64,000 nt of DNA from Oceanotoga teriensis (GTDB lineage Bacteria > Thermotogota > Thermotogae > Petrotogales > Petrotogaceae). Shown piece by piece: positions 45,923 through 54,766 of the stretch; position 1 is the first letter of the stretch, and every line of letters begins with the position of its first letter. The DNA is taken from contig NZ_QGGI01000003.1 in NCBI RefSeq assembly GCF_003148465.1, forward strand, positions 1-64,000, written 5' to 3'. Position numbers and translations under genes: made by a program. The notes under the pieces were generated by a model. The model searched no databases and was not told the DNA's origin. It worked only from the letters and a program-made list of their open reading frames with translations.

Positions 45923-47161
45923 ATGAAAGCAAAAATTTCAATTTTATTTTTGATTTTGAGTTTAATAATAGGTTATTCTGAATCAGAAATAAAGATAAAA
46001 AACATAAAAAATGTATATGATAATCTTATAAATGAAATACCTCTTTTGAGATTCATTAATTCAAAAGAGGGGCTTGGTTATTCTAATGTACTCAATCTTA
46101 TAACTGGAGATATTACTTCAGATGCTACGTCATTGGACAATATTCTCAATACTGGAATAATATTTAAAACTAATAAAGATTATACTTATGAAGATTTTTT
46201 GAATCCTGATTATATAAATTTTTTAAATGATTTGATAATAAATTCAAAATCCATAGCTTTTTATAATGGAGATTTCGATACTTTTAAAGAAATAGTAAAA
46301 GGATTATATGAATATGAAATCACACAAGATGGAATAATAATAAATGATAACAAATATCCAATATATAGATCAGAAAATTTTATAGGAATAAATACACTTT
46401 ACTATGAACCAAATTTTGGTATAAATATTATAGAAGGTACTACAAGAAACTTTCTCAAAAAAAATAATTCATGGGATTTCTATATAAACAATGAAAATAA
46501 AAGTTTAAATGCTAAATTTTATTCTGATACATATCAAGATTTAAACTTGAAATTTGATATAAAAACTGTTGAAAACTATAAATTTTTTGGTGATATACTT
46601 TATTTTCACAAAATGCAAAAAAATCAATTTATCTCTTATATTCAAGAGTTTTTTGTGCCTTATGAAAAAGAAGATTTAATATTTTTTGATTTAATTGAAT
46701 CTATGATCAGTTCTGAAGAATTTTTAGCTGTTGATTCTAAATCCATGATAAATAATTATGATTCATCTATTTTTGTCGTATCGGATATAAATACAAAATC
46801 AATAGAAGATTATATGGGATTTAGAAATATAGAGCCAAAAAGATTAGGAACTTATGATTTTGCACTCATAACAAATCAAAATAATGGAGATAAAATATAT
46901 ATTTATTATTCAAAAGATGATATGATAATAACAACTTTATCTCCAGAAACGATGAAAGTAAACTTAGGAGAAGTTCAAAGATTCAAATATACAAAGAAGT
47001 TTAAGGCATTAAAAAAACATGAAAATTTAAACAGGGCAATTTTAATAGATTTTGAAAGATATCTAAATAAAAAATTTTATGGGAATTTATACTCTTATTT
47101 AGTATCTGAATTTTATTATGATGAAAATGGAAGTTATAACATAGATGTGGCCCTGAAATGA
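45923..47161 (+). CDS. Exported protein of unknown function, 412 residues
   Basis: ATG 45923 behind GAGGTG encodes 412 residues. The N-terminus KAKISILFLILSLIIGYSES is a signal peptide, cleaved near residue 20. The mature part is soluble, rich in Asn, Asp and aromatic residues, with no recognised domain. It probably lies in the periplasm. It ends 13 bases before secA, within the same likely transcript, but link to secretion is not implied. A tail region with FKYTKKFKALKKHENL is the only strongly basic patch. Confidence 0.75.
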   Translation: MKAKISILFLILSLIIGYSESEIKIKNIKNVYDNLINEIPLLRFINSKEGLGYSNVLNLITGDITSDATSLDNILNTGIIFKTNKDYTYEDFLNPDYINFLNDLIINSKSIAFYNGDFDTFKEIVKGLYEYEITQDGIIINDNKYPIYRSENFIGINTLYYEPNFGINIIEGTTRNFLKKNNSWDFYINNENKSLNAKFYSDTYQDLNLKFDIKTVENYKFFGDILYFHKMQKNQFISYIQEFFVPYEKEDLIFFDLIESMISSEEFLAVDSKSMINNYDSSIFVVSDINTKSIEDYMGFRNIEPKRLGTYDFALITNQNNGDKIYIYYSKDDMIITTLSPETMKVNLGEVQRFKYTKKFKALKKHENLNRAILIDFERYLNKKFYGNLYSYLVSEFYYDENGSYNIDVALK

Positions 47162-47174
47162 GGAGATAAATAGT

Positions 47175-49652
47175 ATGAAATTATTTGGATTATTTGATAA
47201 AAACAAAAAATTATTAAAACAATACTCTAAAAGAGTTGAAAAAATAAATGAATTAGAATCTCAAATGACAGAATTAAAGGATGAAGAATTAAAACAAAAA
47301 ACAGAAGATTTTAAAAATAGACTTAAAAATGGTGAAACCGTTGAAGATATATTAGAAGAGGCTTTTGCTGTTGTCAGAGAAACATCTAAGAGAATACTTG
47401 GAATGAGACATTTTGATGTTCAATTAATAGGTGGTATATCCTTACATGATGGTAAAGTAGCTGAAATGAAAACTGGAGAAGGTAAAACGCTTGTTGCTAC
47501 ATTACCGTTATATTTAAATGCTTTAACAGGTAAAAATTGTCAACTTGCTACACATAATGATTATCTTGCACAAAGAGATGCTAATTGGATGAGACCAATA
47601 TACGAATTTTTAGGTTTGAGTGTAGGGTTTATTTATTCAGGAATGAGCAAAGAAGAAAGAAAAAATGCTTATGAATGTGATATAACTTATGGTACAGCTA
47701 ATGAATTTGGATTTGATTATTTGAGAGATAACCTTGTTTATTCTTTAGAAGATAAATCTCAAAGAGATCATTACTTCACAATAGTTGATGAAGCCGACTC
47801 TATTTTAATAGATGAAGCAAGAACACCTTTGATAATATCAGGACCTTCTGATACTCCTTCAGAACTCTATAGAAGGTTTGCAATGTTTTCTAGAAAATTT
47901 GAAAATGAAAAAGATTATACAATAGATGAAAAACAAAAAACAGTAGCTTTGACAGAAGAGGGAATTGAAAAAGCTGAAAAAATGTTAAATATAGAAAACC
48001 TATATGATCCTCAAAATATAAAATATCTATTCCATCTTTTGAATGCACTTAAAGCGAATTTGTTTTTTAAAAAGGATAAAGACTATATAATTCAAGATGG
48101 AGAAGTTGTAATAGTCGATGAATTTACAGGTAGACTTCTCGATGGAAGAAGATATTCTGAAGGTCTTCATCAATCAATAGAAGCAAAAGAAGGAGTTAAA
48201 GTAAATCAAGAAAGTCTTACATATGCTACTATAACATTTCAGAATTATTTTAGAATGTATGATAAATTAGCTGGAATGACAGGTACTGCCAAAACTGAAG
48301 AAGAAGAATTTCAACAAATATATAATTGTGATGTAATAGTTATACCAACTAATAAACCCGTTGTTAGAATGGATAAAAATGATCTCATTTTTAAAACTGA
48401 AAAAGAAAAATATAATGCACTTATAGATGAAATAGAAGAAAGAAATAAAAAAGGTCAACCTATGCTTGTAGGTACAACTTCTATAGAAAATAGTGAATTA
48501 ATAAGTAAACTATTAAAAAAGAGAGGCGTAAAACATGAAGTTTTGAATGCAAAGCAACATGAAAGAGAAGCCGAAATAGTTATGAATGCTGGAAATAAAA
48601 ATTCTGTTACAATAGCTACAAATATGGCTGGTAGAGGTACAGATATTAAAATAAATGATGAAGTAAAAGAATTGGGTGGACTTTATGTAATTGGTACTGA
48701 AAGACATGAAAGTAGGAGAATAGATAATCAACTTGTAGGTAGATCTGGTAGACAAGGGGATCCAGGAGAGTCAAGATTTTTCTTATCTTTTGAAGATGAA
48801 ATGTTGAGGCTTTTTGGTGGAGAAAAATTAAAGAATATAATGAACACATTAAAAATAGAAGAAGGACAACCAATTGAACATAAGCTTTTATCTAACATAA
48901 TAAGAGATGCACAAAAAAAGGTTGAAGGAATTCACTTTTCAATAAGAAAAAGATTGTATGAACTAGATTCTGTTATGGATCAGCAAAGAAATTCTATATA
49001 CAATCATAGAAATTGGATACTTGAACAAAGTAATCATGATGAACATATAAAAGAAATATTTGAAGATGTTACAGAAAGAATATCTGAAAGTGCTTGGGAT
49101 GAAAAAGAAGAAAAGTTAGATAAAGAGTTAGTTAAAAATAAATTAAATTCATTTTTGATAAATAAAGAGATAAAATCTCAAGATATGCAAGAATTAAGAA
49201 ATGAAATTTTTGATCTTGTTTGGAATAGATATGAACAACAAAAAGAAGATTTCGGAGAAGAATTTTCAAAAGTCTCAAAATATGTTATGTTGAGAATAAT
49301 AGATGAAAAATGGAGAAATCATCTCGATGCTATAGAAGCTTTAAAAGAAGCAGTTGGATTGAGGGCCTATGGACAAAAAAATCCAACGATAGAATTTAAA
49401 AAAGAAGCTTATTATATGTTTACTCAACTCGTAGATGGAATATACGATGATATAGTTAATTATTTACTTAGAATAGTAAAAGTAGATTCTCAAAGAGAAG
49501 AAAAGGAAACAAAAAAAGTAACGGATAGTTTGAATTATATGCATGGAGAATATTCGGCACTGAATAGAGATGGAAGAAGAAAAGAAAAACAGACTACTTA
49601 CTCTGAAAAAATGGGTAAGATTAGAAGAGGAAAGATAAAAGTAAAAAAATAA
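47175..49652 (+). CDS. secA: Preprotein translocase ATPase SecA
   Basis: An 825-residue SecA, the motor of the SecYEG translocon. Walker A MKTGEGKTLVA is at 98-108, with HDYLAQRDANWM, VDEADSILIDEARTPLIIS, the second RecA domain GTTSIENSELIS and NMAGRGTDIKI, and QLVGRSGRQGDPG. The zinc-binding C-terminal tail of many SecA proteins is absent; the chain ends in a Lys/Arg-rich stretch. The length is in the range of Thermotogota and Gram-positive SecA. The ribosome site AGGAGAT precedes ATG 47175. Confidence 0.97.
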   Translation: MKLFGLFDKNKKLLKQYSKRVEKINELESQMTELKDEELKQKTEDFKNRLKNGETVEDILEEAFAVVRETSKRILGMRHFDVQLIGGISLHDGKVAEMKTGEGKTLVATLPLYLNALTGKNCQLATHNDYLAQRDANWMRPIYEFLGLSVGFIYSGMSKEERKNAYECDITYGTANEFGFDYLRDNLVYSLEDKSQRDHYFTIVDEADSILIDEARTPLIISGPSDTPSELYRRFAMFSRKFENEKDYTIDEKQKTVALTEEGIEKAEKMLNIENLYDPQNIKYLFHLLNALKANLFFKKDKDYIIQDGEVVIVDEFTGRLLDGRRYSEGLHQSIEAKEGVKVNQESLTYATITFQNYFRMYDKLAGMTGTAKTEEEEFQQIYNCDVIVIPTNKPVVRMDKNDLIFKTEKEKYNALIDEIEERNKKGQPMLVGTTSIENSELISKLLKKRGVKHEVLNAKQHEREAEIVMNAGNKNSVTIATNMAGRGTDIKINDEVKELGGLYVIGTERHESRRIDNQLVGRSGRQGDPGESRFFLSFEDEMLRLFGGEKLKNIMNTLKIEEGQPIEHKLLSNIIRDAQKKVEGIHFSIRKRLYELDSVMDQQRNSIYNHRNWILEQSNHDEHIKEIFEDVTERISESAWDEKEEKLDKELVKNKLNSFLINKEIKSQDMQELRNEIFDLVWNRYEQQKEDFGEEFSKVSKYVMLRIIDEKWRNHLDAIEALKEAVGLRAYGQKNPTIEFKKEAYYMFTQLVDGIYDDIVNYLLRIVKVDSQREEKETKKVTDSLNYMHGEYSALNRDGRRKEKQTTYSEKMGKIRRGKIKVKK

Positions 49653-49658
49653 AAATTG

Positions 49659-49676
49659 GGCACACGAAAGTGTGCC
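49659..49676. terminator. Hairpin with GAAA tetraloop between secA and prfB
   Basis: GGCACAC-GAAA-GTGTGCC, a stable 7-bp stem with GNRA loop, six bases after the secA stop. The T tract after it is poor on the plus strand, so it may be a weak terminator or mRNA end stabiliser. Confidence 0.55.
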
Positions 49677-49705
49677 ATTGTTATGCTAATTTTGGGAGGT
49701 AAAAA

Positions 49706-50815
49706 ATGATAGAATATGAGTTAAAGGTAAAAATAGAAAATCTTAAAAATAAGTTTGAAGATTTAAAAAAACTTTTTGATCTTGAAAGAGCAAAAGATAG
49801 AGTTGATGAACTTCAAGAAAAAATGATATCTCCAGATTTTTGGAGCGATCCATCAAATGCTGAAAAAATTTCAAGAGAAAATCAACATTTAAAAGACCAG
49901 ATAAATGATTTTAATAAATTACAAGGATTATTTGAAGATATAGATGTTGCCATAGAATTTTCTGATGAAGATCCTACCATGATAAATCAAATAATGACAT
50001 CTTTAAAAGAAGCAGAAAGGATGACTAAAAACTTTGAATTAAATCTTTTATTATCTGGAAAATTTGATGATTCAGATGCTTTCGTTACTATACATCCAGG
50101 AGCTGGAGGAACTGAATCACAAGATTGGGCTTCCATACTTTTGAGGATGTATAAGAGATGGGCTGAAAATAATAAGTTCAAACTTGAAACTATAGATTTT
50201 CAAGATGGTGATGAAGCAGGTATAAAAAGTGCTACATTAAAAATATCAGGTCCTTTTGTATATGGAAAATTAAAATATGAAACAGGTGTTCATAGACTCG
50301 TTAGAATATCACCTTTTGATTCAAATGGAAGACGTCATACATCATTTTCATCTATAAATGTAACTCCTGTTATAGATGATGAAATTGAAGTTGAAATAAA
50401 AGATGATGATTTAAAAATAGATACATATAGAGCAGGTGGTGCAGGTGGGCAGCATGTAAATAAGACAGACTCAGCTGTTAGAATAACTCATTTGCCTACA
50501 GGTATAGTTGTAGCTTGTCAGAATGAGAGATCTCAGCATCAAAATAAAGCAACAGCAATGCAAATATTAAAAGCAAGATTATATGATCTTGAGATGAGAA
50601 AAAAAATAGAAGAAAAAATGAATTTAATGGGAGATGTTAAAGATATATCTTGGGGAAATCAAATAAGATCTTATGTATTATACCCATATCAAATGATAAA
50701 AGATCATAGAACTGAATGTGAAACTTCTGACTCTGAAGGTGTTTTGGATGGAGAAATAGATAAATTTATAGAAGCAGAATTATTATATTTTGCAGATCTA
50801 AATAATGCAGATTAA
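49706..50815 (+). CDS. prfB: Peptide chain release factor 2
   Basis: A 369-residue RF2 that ends translation at UGA and UAA. The GGQ loop is in YRAGGAGGQHVNKTDSAVR and the stop-codon-reading region includes the SPF tripeptide in RISPFDSNGRR. The reading frame is continuous: at the usual frameshift position near codon 25 the gene reads CTT TTT GAT (LFDLER), so the autoregulatory in-frame UGA found in most bacterial prfB genes is absent. The ribosome site GGGAGG fits ATG 49706. Confidence 0.96.
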   Translation: MIEYELKVKIENLKNKFEDLKKLFDLERAKDRVDELQEKMISPDFWSDPSNAEKISRENQHLKDQINDFNKLQGLFEDIDVAIEFSDEDPTMINQIMTSLKEAERMTKNFELNLLLSGKFDDSDAFVTIHPGAGGTESQDWASILLRMYKRWAENNKFKLETIDFQDGDEAGIKSATLKISGPFVYGKLKYETGVHRLVRISPFDSNGRRHTSFSSINVTPVIDDEIEVEIKDDDLKIDTYRAGGAGGQHVNKTDSAVRITHLPTGIVVACQNERSQHQNKATAMQILKARLYDLEMRKKIEEKMNLMGDVKDISWGNQIRSYVLYPYQMIKDHRTECETSDSEGVLDGEIDKFIEAELLYFADLNNAD

Positions 50816-50830
50816 TGATTTTGGCTTAAT

Positions 50831-50859
50831 TTGACAAAAAGGTTAAGGTGGTGTATAAT
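50831..50859 (+). promoter_or_regulatory. Consensus promoter overlapping the rsmH start
   Basis: TTGACA (50831-50836), 17 bases, TATAAT (50854-50859): perfect consensus. The rsmH start codon TTG is at 50862, only two bases after the -10, and the ribosome site AAGGTGGTG lies in the spacer. A transcript from here would begin inside the coding sequence. Confidence 0.8.
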
Positions 50860-50861
50860 TA

Positions 50862-51752
50862 TTGAGACAATACCATGATTATCATAGAAGTATTATGGTT
50901 GATGAAATATTAAATCAAATGATAACTAAAAAAGATGGAATTTATGTTGATTGTACTGCTGGAGAAGGAGGACACTCCAAAGCTATATTTGAGTATTGTG
51001 AAGGAAATGCAAAAGTAATTGCTGTGGATGTAGATTATGAAGTACTTGAAATAGCGGAAAAAAGATTAAAAGAACTATCAGAAAACATAGAATTTTTTAA
51101 AGCCCCTTATCAAGATATTGATTTAGTAATAAAAGGTCTCGGTTTAAAAAAAGTTGACGGTTTCTTGATGGATTTAGGAGTATCTACTTTTCAGTTAAAA
51201 GGTGTTGGAAGAGGCTTTACTTTTATGAATGATGAACCGCTTGATATGAGAATGGATACTCAATCGACTTTAACGGCAGCAAAAGTAGTCAATGAATATT
51301 CAGAAAAAGAGCTTGCAGATATAATATTTGAATATGGACAAGAATTCAGATTTGCAAGAAGAATAGCTGATTCTATAGTTTATAGAAGGCCTATAAATAC
51401 AACTTTTGAGCTTGTTGAAGCGATAAGAAAAGCACTTCCTTACAAGGAAATAAATAGAAGAAAAAGGCATTTTGCCACTCAAACATTTCAAGCTATAAGA
51501 ATAGAAGTTAATAAAGAATTTGATAATATAAAGACTGCACTTGATAAGTTTGAAAGATTTTTAAATGTTGGGGGAAGAGTTGCAATACTAACATTCCATT
51601 CATTAGAAGATAAAATAGTAAAGCATTATTTTAAAAATAATGAACATTATAAACTATTGACCAAAAAACCACTTTATCCCACTGAAAAAGAGATTGAAGA
51701 AAATCCAAGATCTAGAAGTACCAAATTAAGAGTTGCCGAATACATAGGCTGA
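50862..51752 (+). CDS. rsmH: 16S rRNA (cytosine(1402)-N(4))-methyltransferase RsmH
   Basis: A 296-residue RsmH (MraW) that methylates C1402 of 16S rRNA with SAM. It shows VDCTAGEGGHSKAI (SAM loop), DLGVSTFQL, GFTFMNDEPLDMRM, and FHSLEDKIVKHYF. The family N-terminus (His before the S-I-M-V-D-E helix) requires the start at TTG 50862, as a TAA precedes it in frame. An internal ATG at 50895 would drop 11 residues. It opens a short division cluster with the ftsL-like and ftsI genes, the usual mraW-ftsL-ftsI order. Confidence 0.94.
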   Translation: MRQYHDYHRSIMVDEILNQMITKKDGIYVDCTAGEGGHSKAIFEYCEGNAKVIAVDVDYEVLEIAEKRLKELSENIEFFKAPYQDIDLVIKGLGLKKVDGFLMDLGVSTFQLKGVGRGFTFMNDEPLDMRMDTQSTLTAAKVVNEYSEKELADIIFEYGQEFRFARRIADSIVYRRPINTTFELVEAIRKALPYKEINRRKRHFATQTFQAIRIEVNKEFDNIKTALDKFERFLNVGGRVAILTFHSLEDKIVKHYFKNNEHYKLLTKKPLYPTEKEIEENPRSRSTKLRVAEYIG

Positions 51753-51780
51753 GCCTTTCACAAAAAGGGAGGCGAAAAGT

Positions 51781-52059
51781 ATGCCTGATAAAATTTATGA
51801 TAAAACTCAAGCTATTCAAGATGTAAAAACGTCGAGTAGAACTGTTGATATAATATTGATTATTTCTTTTGTTATGGCTATACTAACATTTAGTATATGG
51901 ATGTCATTATTTTTGACTTTTGGAAAAAACATAGAAGTTTATAAAGATTCTATAAAAGTTGAAAAAGAAAACTTAAAAAATAAAAAAGAAGAAATAGCTA
52001 TAATGGATGAAAAGATAAATAAATATGTACAAATATTATCGGTGCTTGAGAAAAAATAG
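51781..52059 (+). CDS. FtsL-like small division protein
   Basis: A 92-residue protein with a short cytoplasmic N-terminus, one membrane helix (about 24-48, IILIISFVMAILTFSIWMSLF) and a C-terminal Lys/Glu coiled coil. This is the topology and size of FtsL/DivIC, bitopic proteins of the divisome. Sequence similarity is too low to be sure, but the position between rsmH and ftsI is where ftsL belongs. GGGAGGCG precedes the ATG. It overlaps the possible GTG starts of the next gene. Confidence 0.75.
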   Translation: MPDKIYDKTQAIQDVKTSSRTVDIILIISFVMAILTFSIWMSLFLTFGKNIEVYKDSIKVEKENLKNKKEEIAIMDEKINKYVQILSVLEKK

Positions 52060-52070
52060 TGGTGAAAAAT

Positions 52071-53762
52071 ATGAAATTAAAATTTCTTTTAATAAGAGCT
52101 ATGCTTGCATCTTTATATATAGTTCTAATTTTTGTTGGTGTGTTTTTTAATTACAATTTAAAACCTTCTGTACCAGAAGAATACAGTGAAGATATTAATA
52201 AAAAATTAGCGACCCTTGTAGATAGCAAGGGTCATTTTCTTGTTTACAATAGAAAAAAATATGAAGCATGGGTTGATTTAGATTTTATGAAGAGAAGAAA
52301 TAAATATAGAGATTTAAAGTATGTTTTAAATCAAAGATTTTCAGATAAAGAATTAGAAGAAAAAAAATATATAAAATGGGGATTTTATGATACGTATAAA
52401 GAAGCAGTTGATGATCTTGGTTATTTGAAGAGATTTTCTAATATACATACAATAAATGATAGAATTTATAATGATTTATTTTCTTATTCACAATTAATAG
52501 GAAAAATTGATAAAACTGAGTATGGAATAGAACCTTATTTGTATGAAAACAATATATTACAAGGTAAAGAAAAAATTAAACTTTCATTGGATACAAATCT
52601 TCAAAAATTTTTATATGATTCCTTAAATGAAGTTGTTAAAGAAAGACAAGCAGATGGAGCTGTTGCGATAATAATGGAAACAAAAACTGGAAAAATAAAA
52701 GCATCTGTTTCATTATATCCATGGAATATGGGATATATGGGATATATAGAACCTGGTTCTACATTGAAACCTATGCTTTATGCGATAGCCTTAGATGAAC
52801 AGATAATTAGAATAGATGATGTATATACTTCAGATTATGCGTACTATCCCGTTCCAGGAATAAATTTTAAGGTTACAGAATCAGTTCATTATGGTTATGG
52901 AGATTTAACTATAAAAGAAGCTCTTATAAGATCTTCCAATGTAATAATAGCAAAAGTTATAAATGAATCTTTAAAAGAATTTTCAAATGAATGGTTGTAC
53001 AATGAAATATTGAAAATGGGATTTGGAGAGAAAACTGGGATAGAATTTAAAGGAGAAATAAATGGAATCTTCCAATCACCTTATGATTGGTATCCAATAA
53101 CTCCATATCAAATTGCAATGGGACAAGGGTTGGGAACAACACCTATACAACTTGTAACTGCTTTTAATGCAATTGTAAATGATGGATACATAGTAAAACC
53201 ATCATTTTTACAAGATAAAGAAATAGAAAAAAGATTAATATTTACACCTCAAAGTTCTAAGATATTAAAAGAATGGATGAGTTATATAACTATATCGGGT
53301 ACGGCAAGACTTGCGTATAAAGAAGGATTAATAATTGGAGGTAAAACTGGAACGGCACAAAAAGCTATAAAAGGCGAAGGTTATACTGATGAAGATTACT
53401 ACTCTTTGTTTGCAGGATTTTATCCTGTATCAAATCCAAAATATACGATAGCTTTAATAGTAGATTCTCCAAAAGATGAGTATTATGGAGGAGAAGTTGC
53501 AGCACCAATAGTAACTAAGATATTTTATGAGTATGAAAAATCTCTTGGCGAAAATTTTGAATATACTGATACACTTTATAAAAATATAATACCAGAATTT
53601 AAAAATTATAGATTAGAAGAAGCTTATAATATACTTATGAATTTTGGGTATAAAGAAAATAAGATAATAATACATGGTAATGGAGAAAAAATTATTAAAC
53701 AATTTCCAAATTCTGGTAAAACTATAAACACTGAAGAATATATAGAATTATTTACGGAGTGA
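52071..53762 (+). CDS. ftsI: Division transpeptidase FtsI / penicillin-binding protein with PASTA domain
   Basis: A 563-residue class B PBP. It has an N-terminal membrane anchor (about 6-27), a short dimerisation region, and a transpeptidase domain with Ser230-x-x-Lys233 (EPGSTLKP), the SSN motif (IRSSNVIIAK), and GGKTGTAQ. A C-terminal PASTA-like domain (about 500-563) ends the protein, common in Gram-positive-type division PBPs. It cross-links septal peptidoglycan. The start could be GTG 52059, GTG 52062 or ATG 52071; I take ATG 52071. Confidence 0.92.
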   Translation: MKLKFLLIRAMLASLYIVLIFVGVFFNYNLKPSVPEEYSEDINKKLATLVDSKGHFLVYNRKKYEAWVDLDFMKRRNKYRDLKYVLNQRFSDKELEEKKYIKWGFYDTYKEAVDDLGYLKRFSNIHTINDRIYNDLFSYSQLIGKIDKTEYGIEPYLYENNILQGKEKIKLSLDTNLQKFLYDSLNEVVKERQADGAVAIIMETKTGKIKASVSLYPWNMGYMGYIEPGSTLKPMLYAIALDEQIIRIDDVYTSDYAYYPVPGINFKVTESVHYGYGDLTIKEALIRSSNVIIAKVINESLKEFSNEWLYNEILKMGFGEKTGIEFKGEINGIFQSPYDWYPITPYQIAMGQGLGTTPIQLVTAFNAIVNDGYIVKPSFLQDKEIEKRLIFTPQSSKILKEWMSYITISGTARLAYKEGLIIGGKTGTAQKAIKGEGYTDEDYYSLFAGFYPVSNPKYTIALIVDSPKDEYYGGEVAAPIVTKIFYEYEKSLGENFEYTDTLYKNIIPEFKNYRLEEAYNILMNFGYKENKIIIHGNGEKIIKQFPNSGKTINTEEYIELFTE

Positions 53763-53766
53763 TTAT

Positions 53767-54741
53767 ATGGAAAAGATATATATAAAAGGTGATTCGGAGA
53801 TTTTAAAGAAAATGAAATTTGAAGAGATAATAAAAAATAAAAAAAATCCCTTAGAAGTAATCATACCTGAAGATTTCGATGAAAGTAATGTTTATAAACT
53901 TTTCACAATGATGGGAATGTTTGCAACTGAGAAGACATGTTTGATAAAAAATTTTGAGAAATTAAAAGATGATCAAAAAAAATTGATAAAAAAGCTTTTA
54001 TCAATAGAAGATTCTACTGTTAGTACTTTAATAATAACTTCAAGGGGAAAAACTGGATTGAGCAAATCCATTAAATTTGATCATATATTCGAATATAAAC
54101 TTCCAAACCCATGGGAAGAAGATAAATGGGTAAAAATAATAGAAGATATAGCTAAAAAATTTGATAAAAATATAGATAAAAATGCTGCTATAAGGTTAAT
54201 AGAACTTGCTGGAAAAAATGATGAATATTTATATCAAGAAATAAAGAAATTATCTATATATTCTTCAGAAACTATAAGTTTTAATGATGTAAATGAGATA
54301 AGTAGTAGTTTCTCTAATCCAGAATATGAAGATATTTGTTATGCTATTTCATCTAAAAGTTTTCAGATAGCTTTAAAAAAAATAGATGAATTAATGGAAG
54401 ATCCAACATTTTATCCTTTAACTTTTTTATATTATTTATTTAACTATTTTTTAGATATGATAAAAGTTGTGTATAATGGAGAAGGAAAATTAAAATATAC
54501 ATGGAATCAAGTAGAAAAAATAAGTAACAATTCTGGAGTAAAAAAAGGTAGAACAAAAAATTTCTTAGGAGTTAATTTTAAAAATGATTATATAAGAAGA
54601 ATAAATCATGAGAGAATATATGATATTCAATCAATAGAAGAAATATTGATTGAAATAGAAAAATTAGATAGAAGAATAAAATATGGGGAAAATTTTAAAA
54701 TAATTATTACTGATTTAATAAACTATATAAAAGAAAAATAA
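53767..54741 (+). CDS. holA: DNA polymerase III delta subunit HolA
   Basis: A 324-residue clamp-loader delta subunit. The N-terminal part reads as the degenerate AAA fold without Walker A (MEKIYIKGDSEILKK, LITSRGKTG), then a helical lid and collar (AIRLIELAGKNDEYLYQEIKKL, FYPLTFLYYLFNYF). HolA opens the beta clamp during loading. Overall similarity is low, as usual for delta, but the pattern is clear. It starts four bases after ftsI with GGAGTGA inside the ftsI end. Confidence 0.85.
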   Translation: MEKIYIKGDSEILKKMKFEEIIKNKKNPLEVIIPEDFDESNVYKLFTMMGMFATEKTCLIKNFEKLKDDQKKLIKKLLSIEDSTVSTLIITSRGKTGLSKSIKFDHIFEYKLPNPWEEDKWVKIIEDIAKKFDKNIDKNAAIRLIELAGKNDEYLYQEIKKLSIYSSETISFNDVNEISSSFSNPEYEDICYAISSKSFQIALKKIDELMEDPTFYPLTFLYYLFNYFLDMIKVVYNGEGKLKYTWNQVEKISNNSGVKKGRTKNFLGVNFKNDYIRRINHERIYDIQSIEEILIEIEKLDRRIKYGENFKIIITDLINYIKEK

Positions 54742-54765
54742 AGACTACTGAATTTTCAGTAGTCT
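54742..54765. terminator. Bidirectional terminator between holA and the histidine kinase
   Basis: An 11-bp stem (54742-54752 with 54755-54765). The minus-strand transcript continues into a good T tract (complement of AAAAATAAA), the plus strand into a weaker one. Confidence 0.8.
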
Positions 54766-54766
54766 A

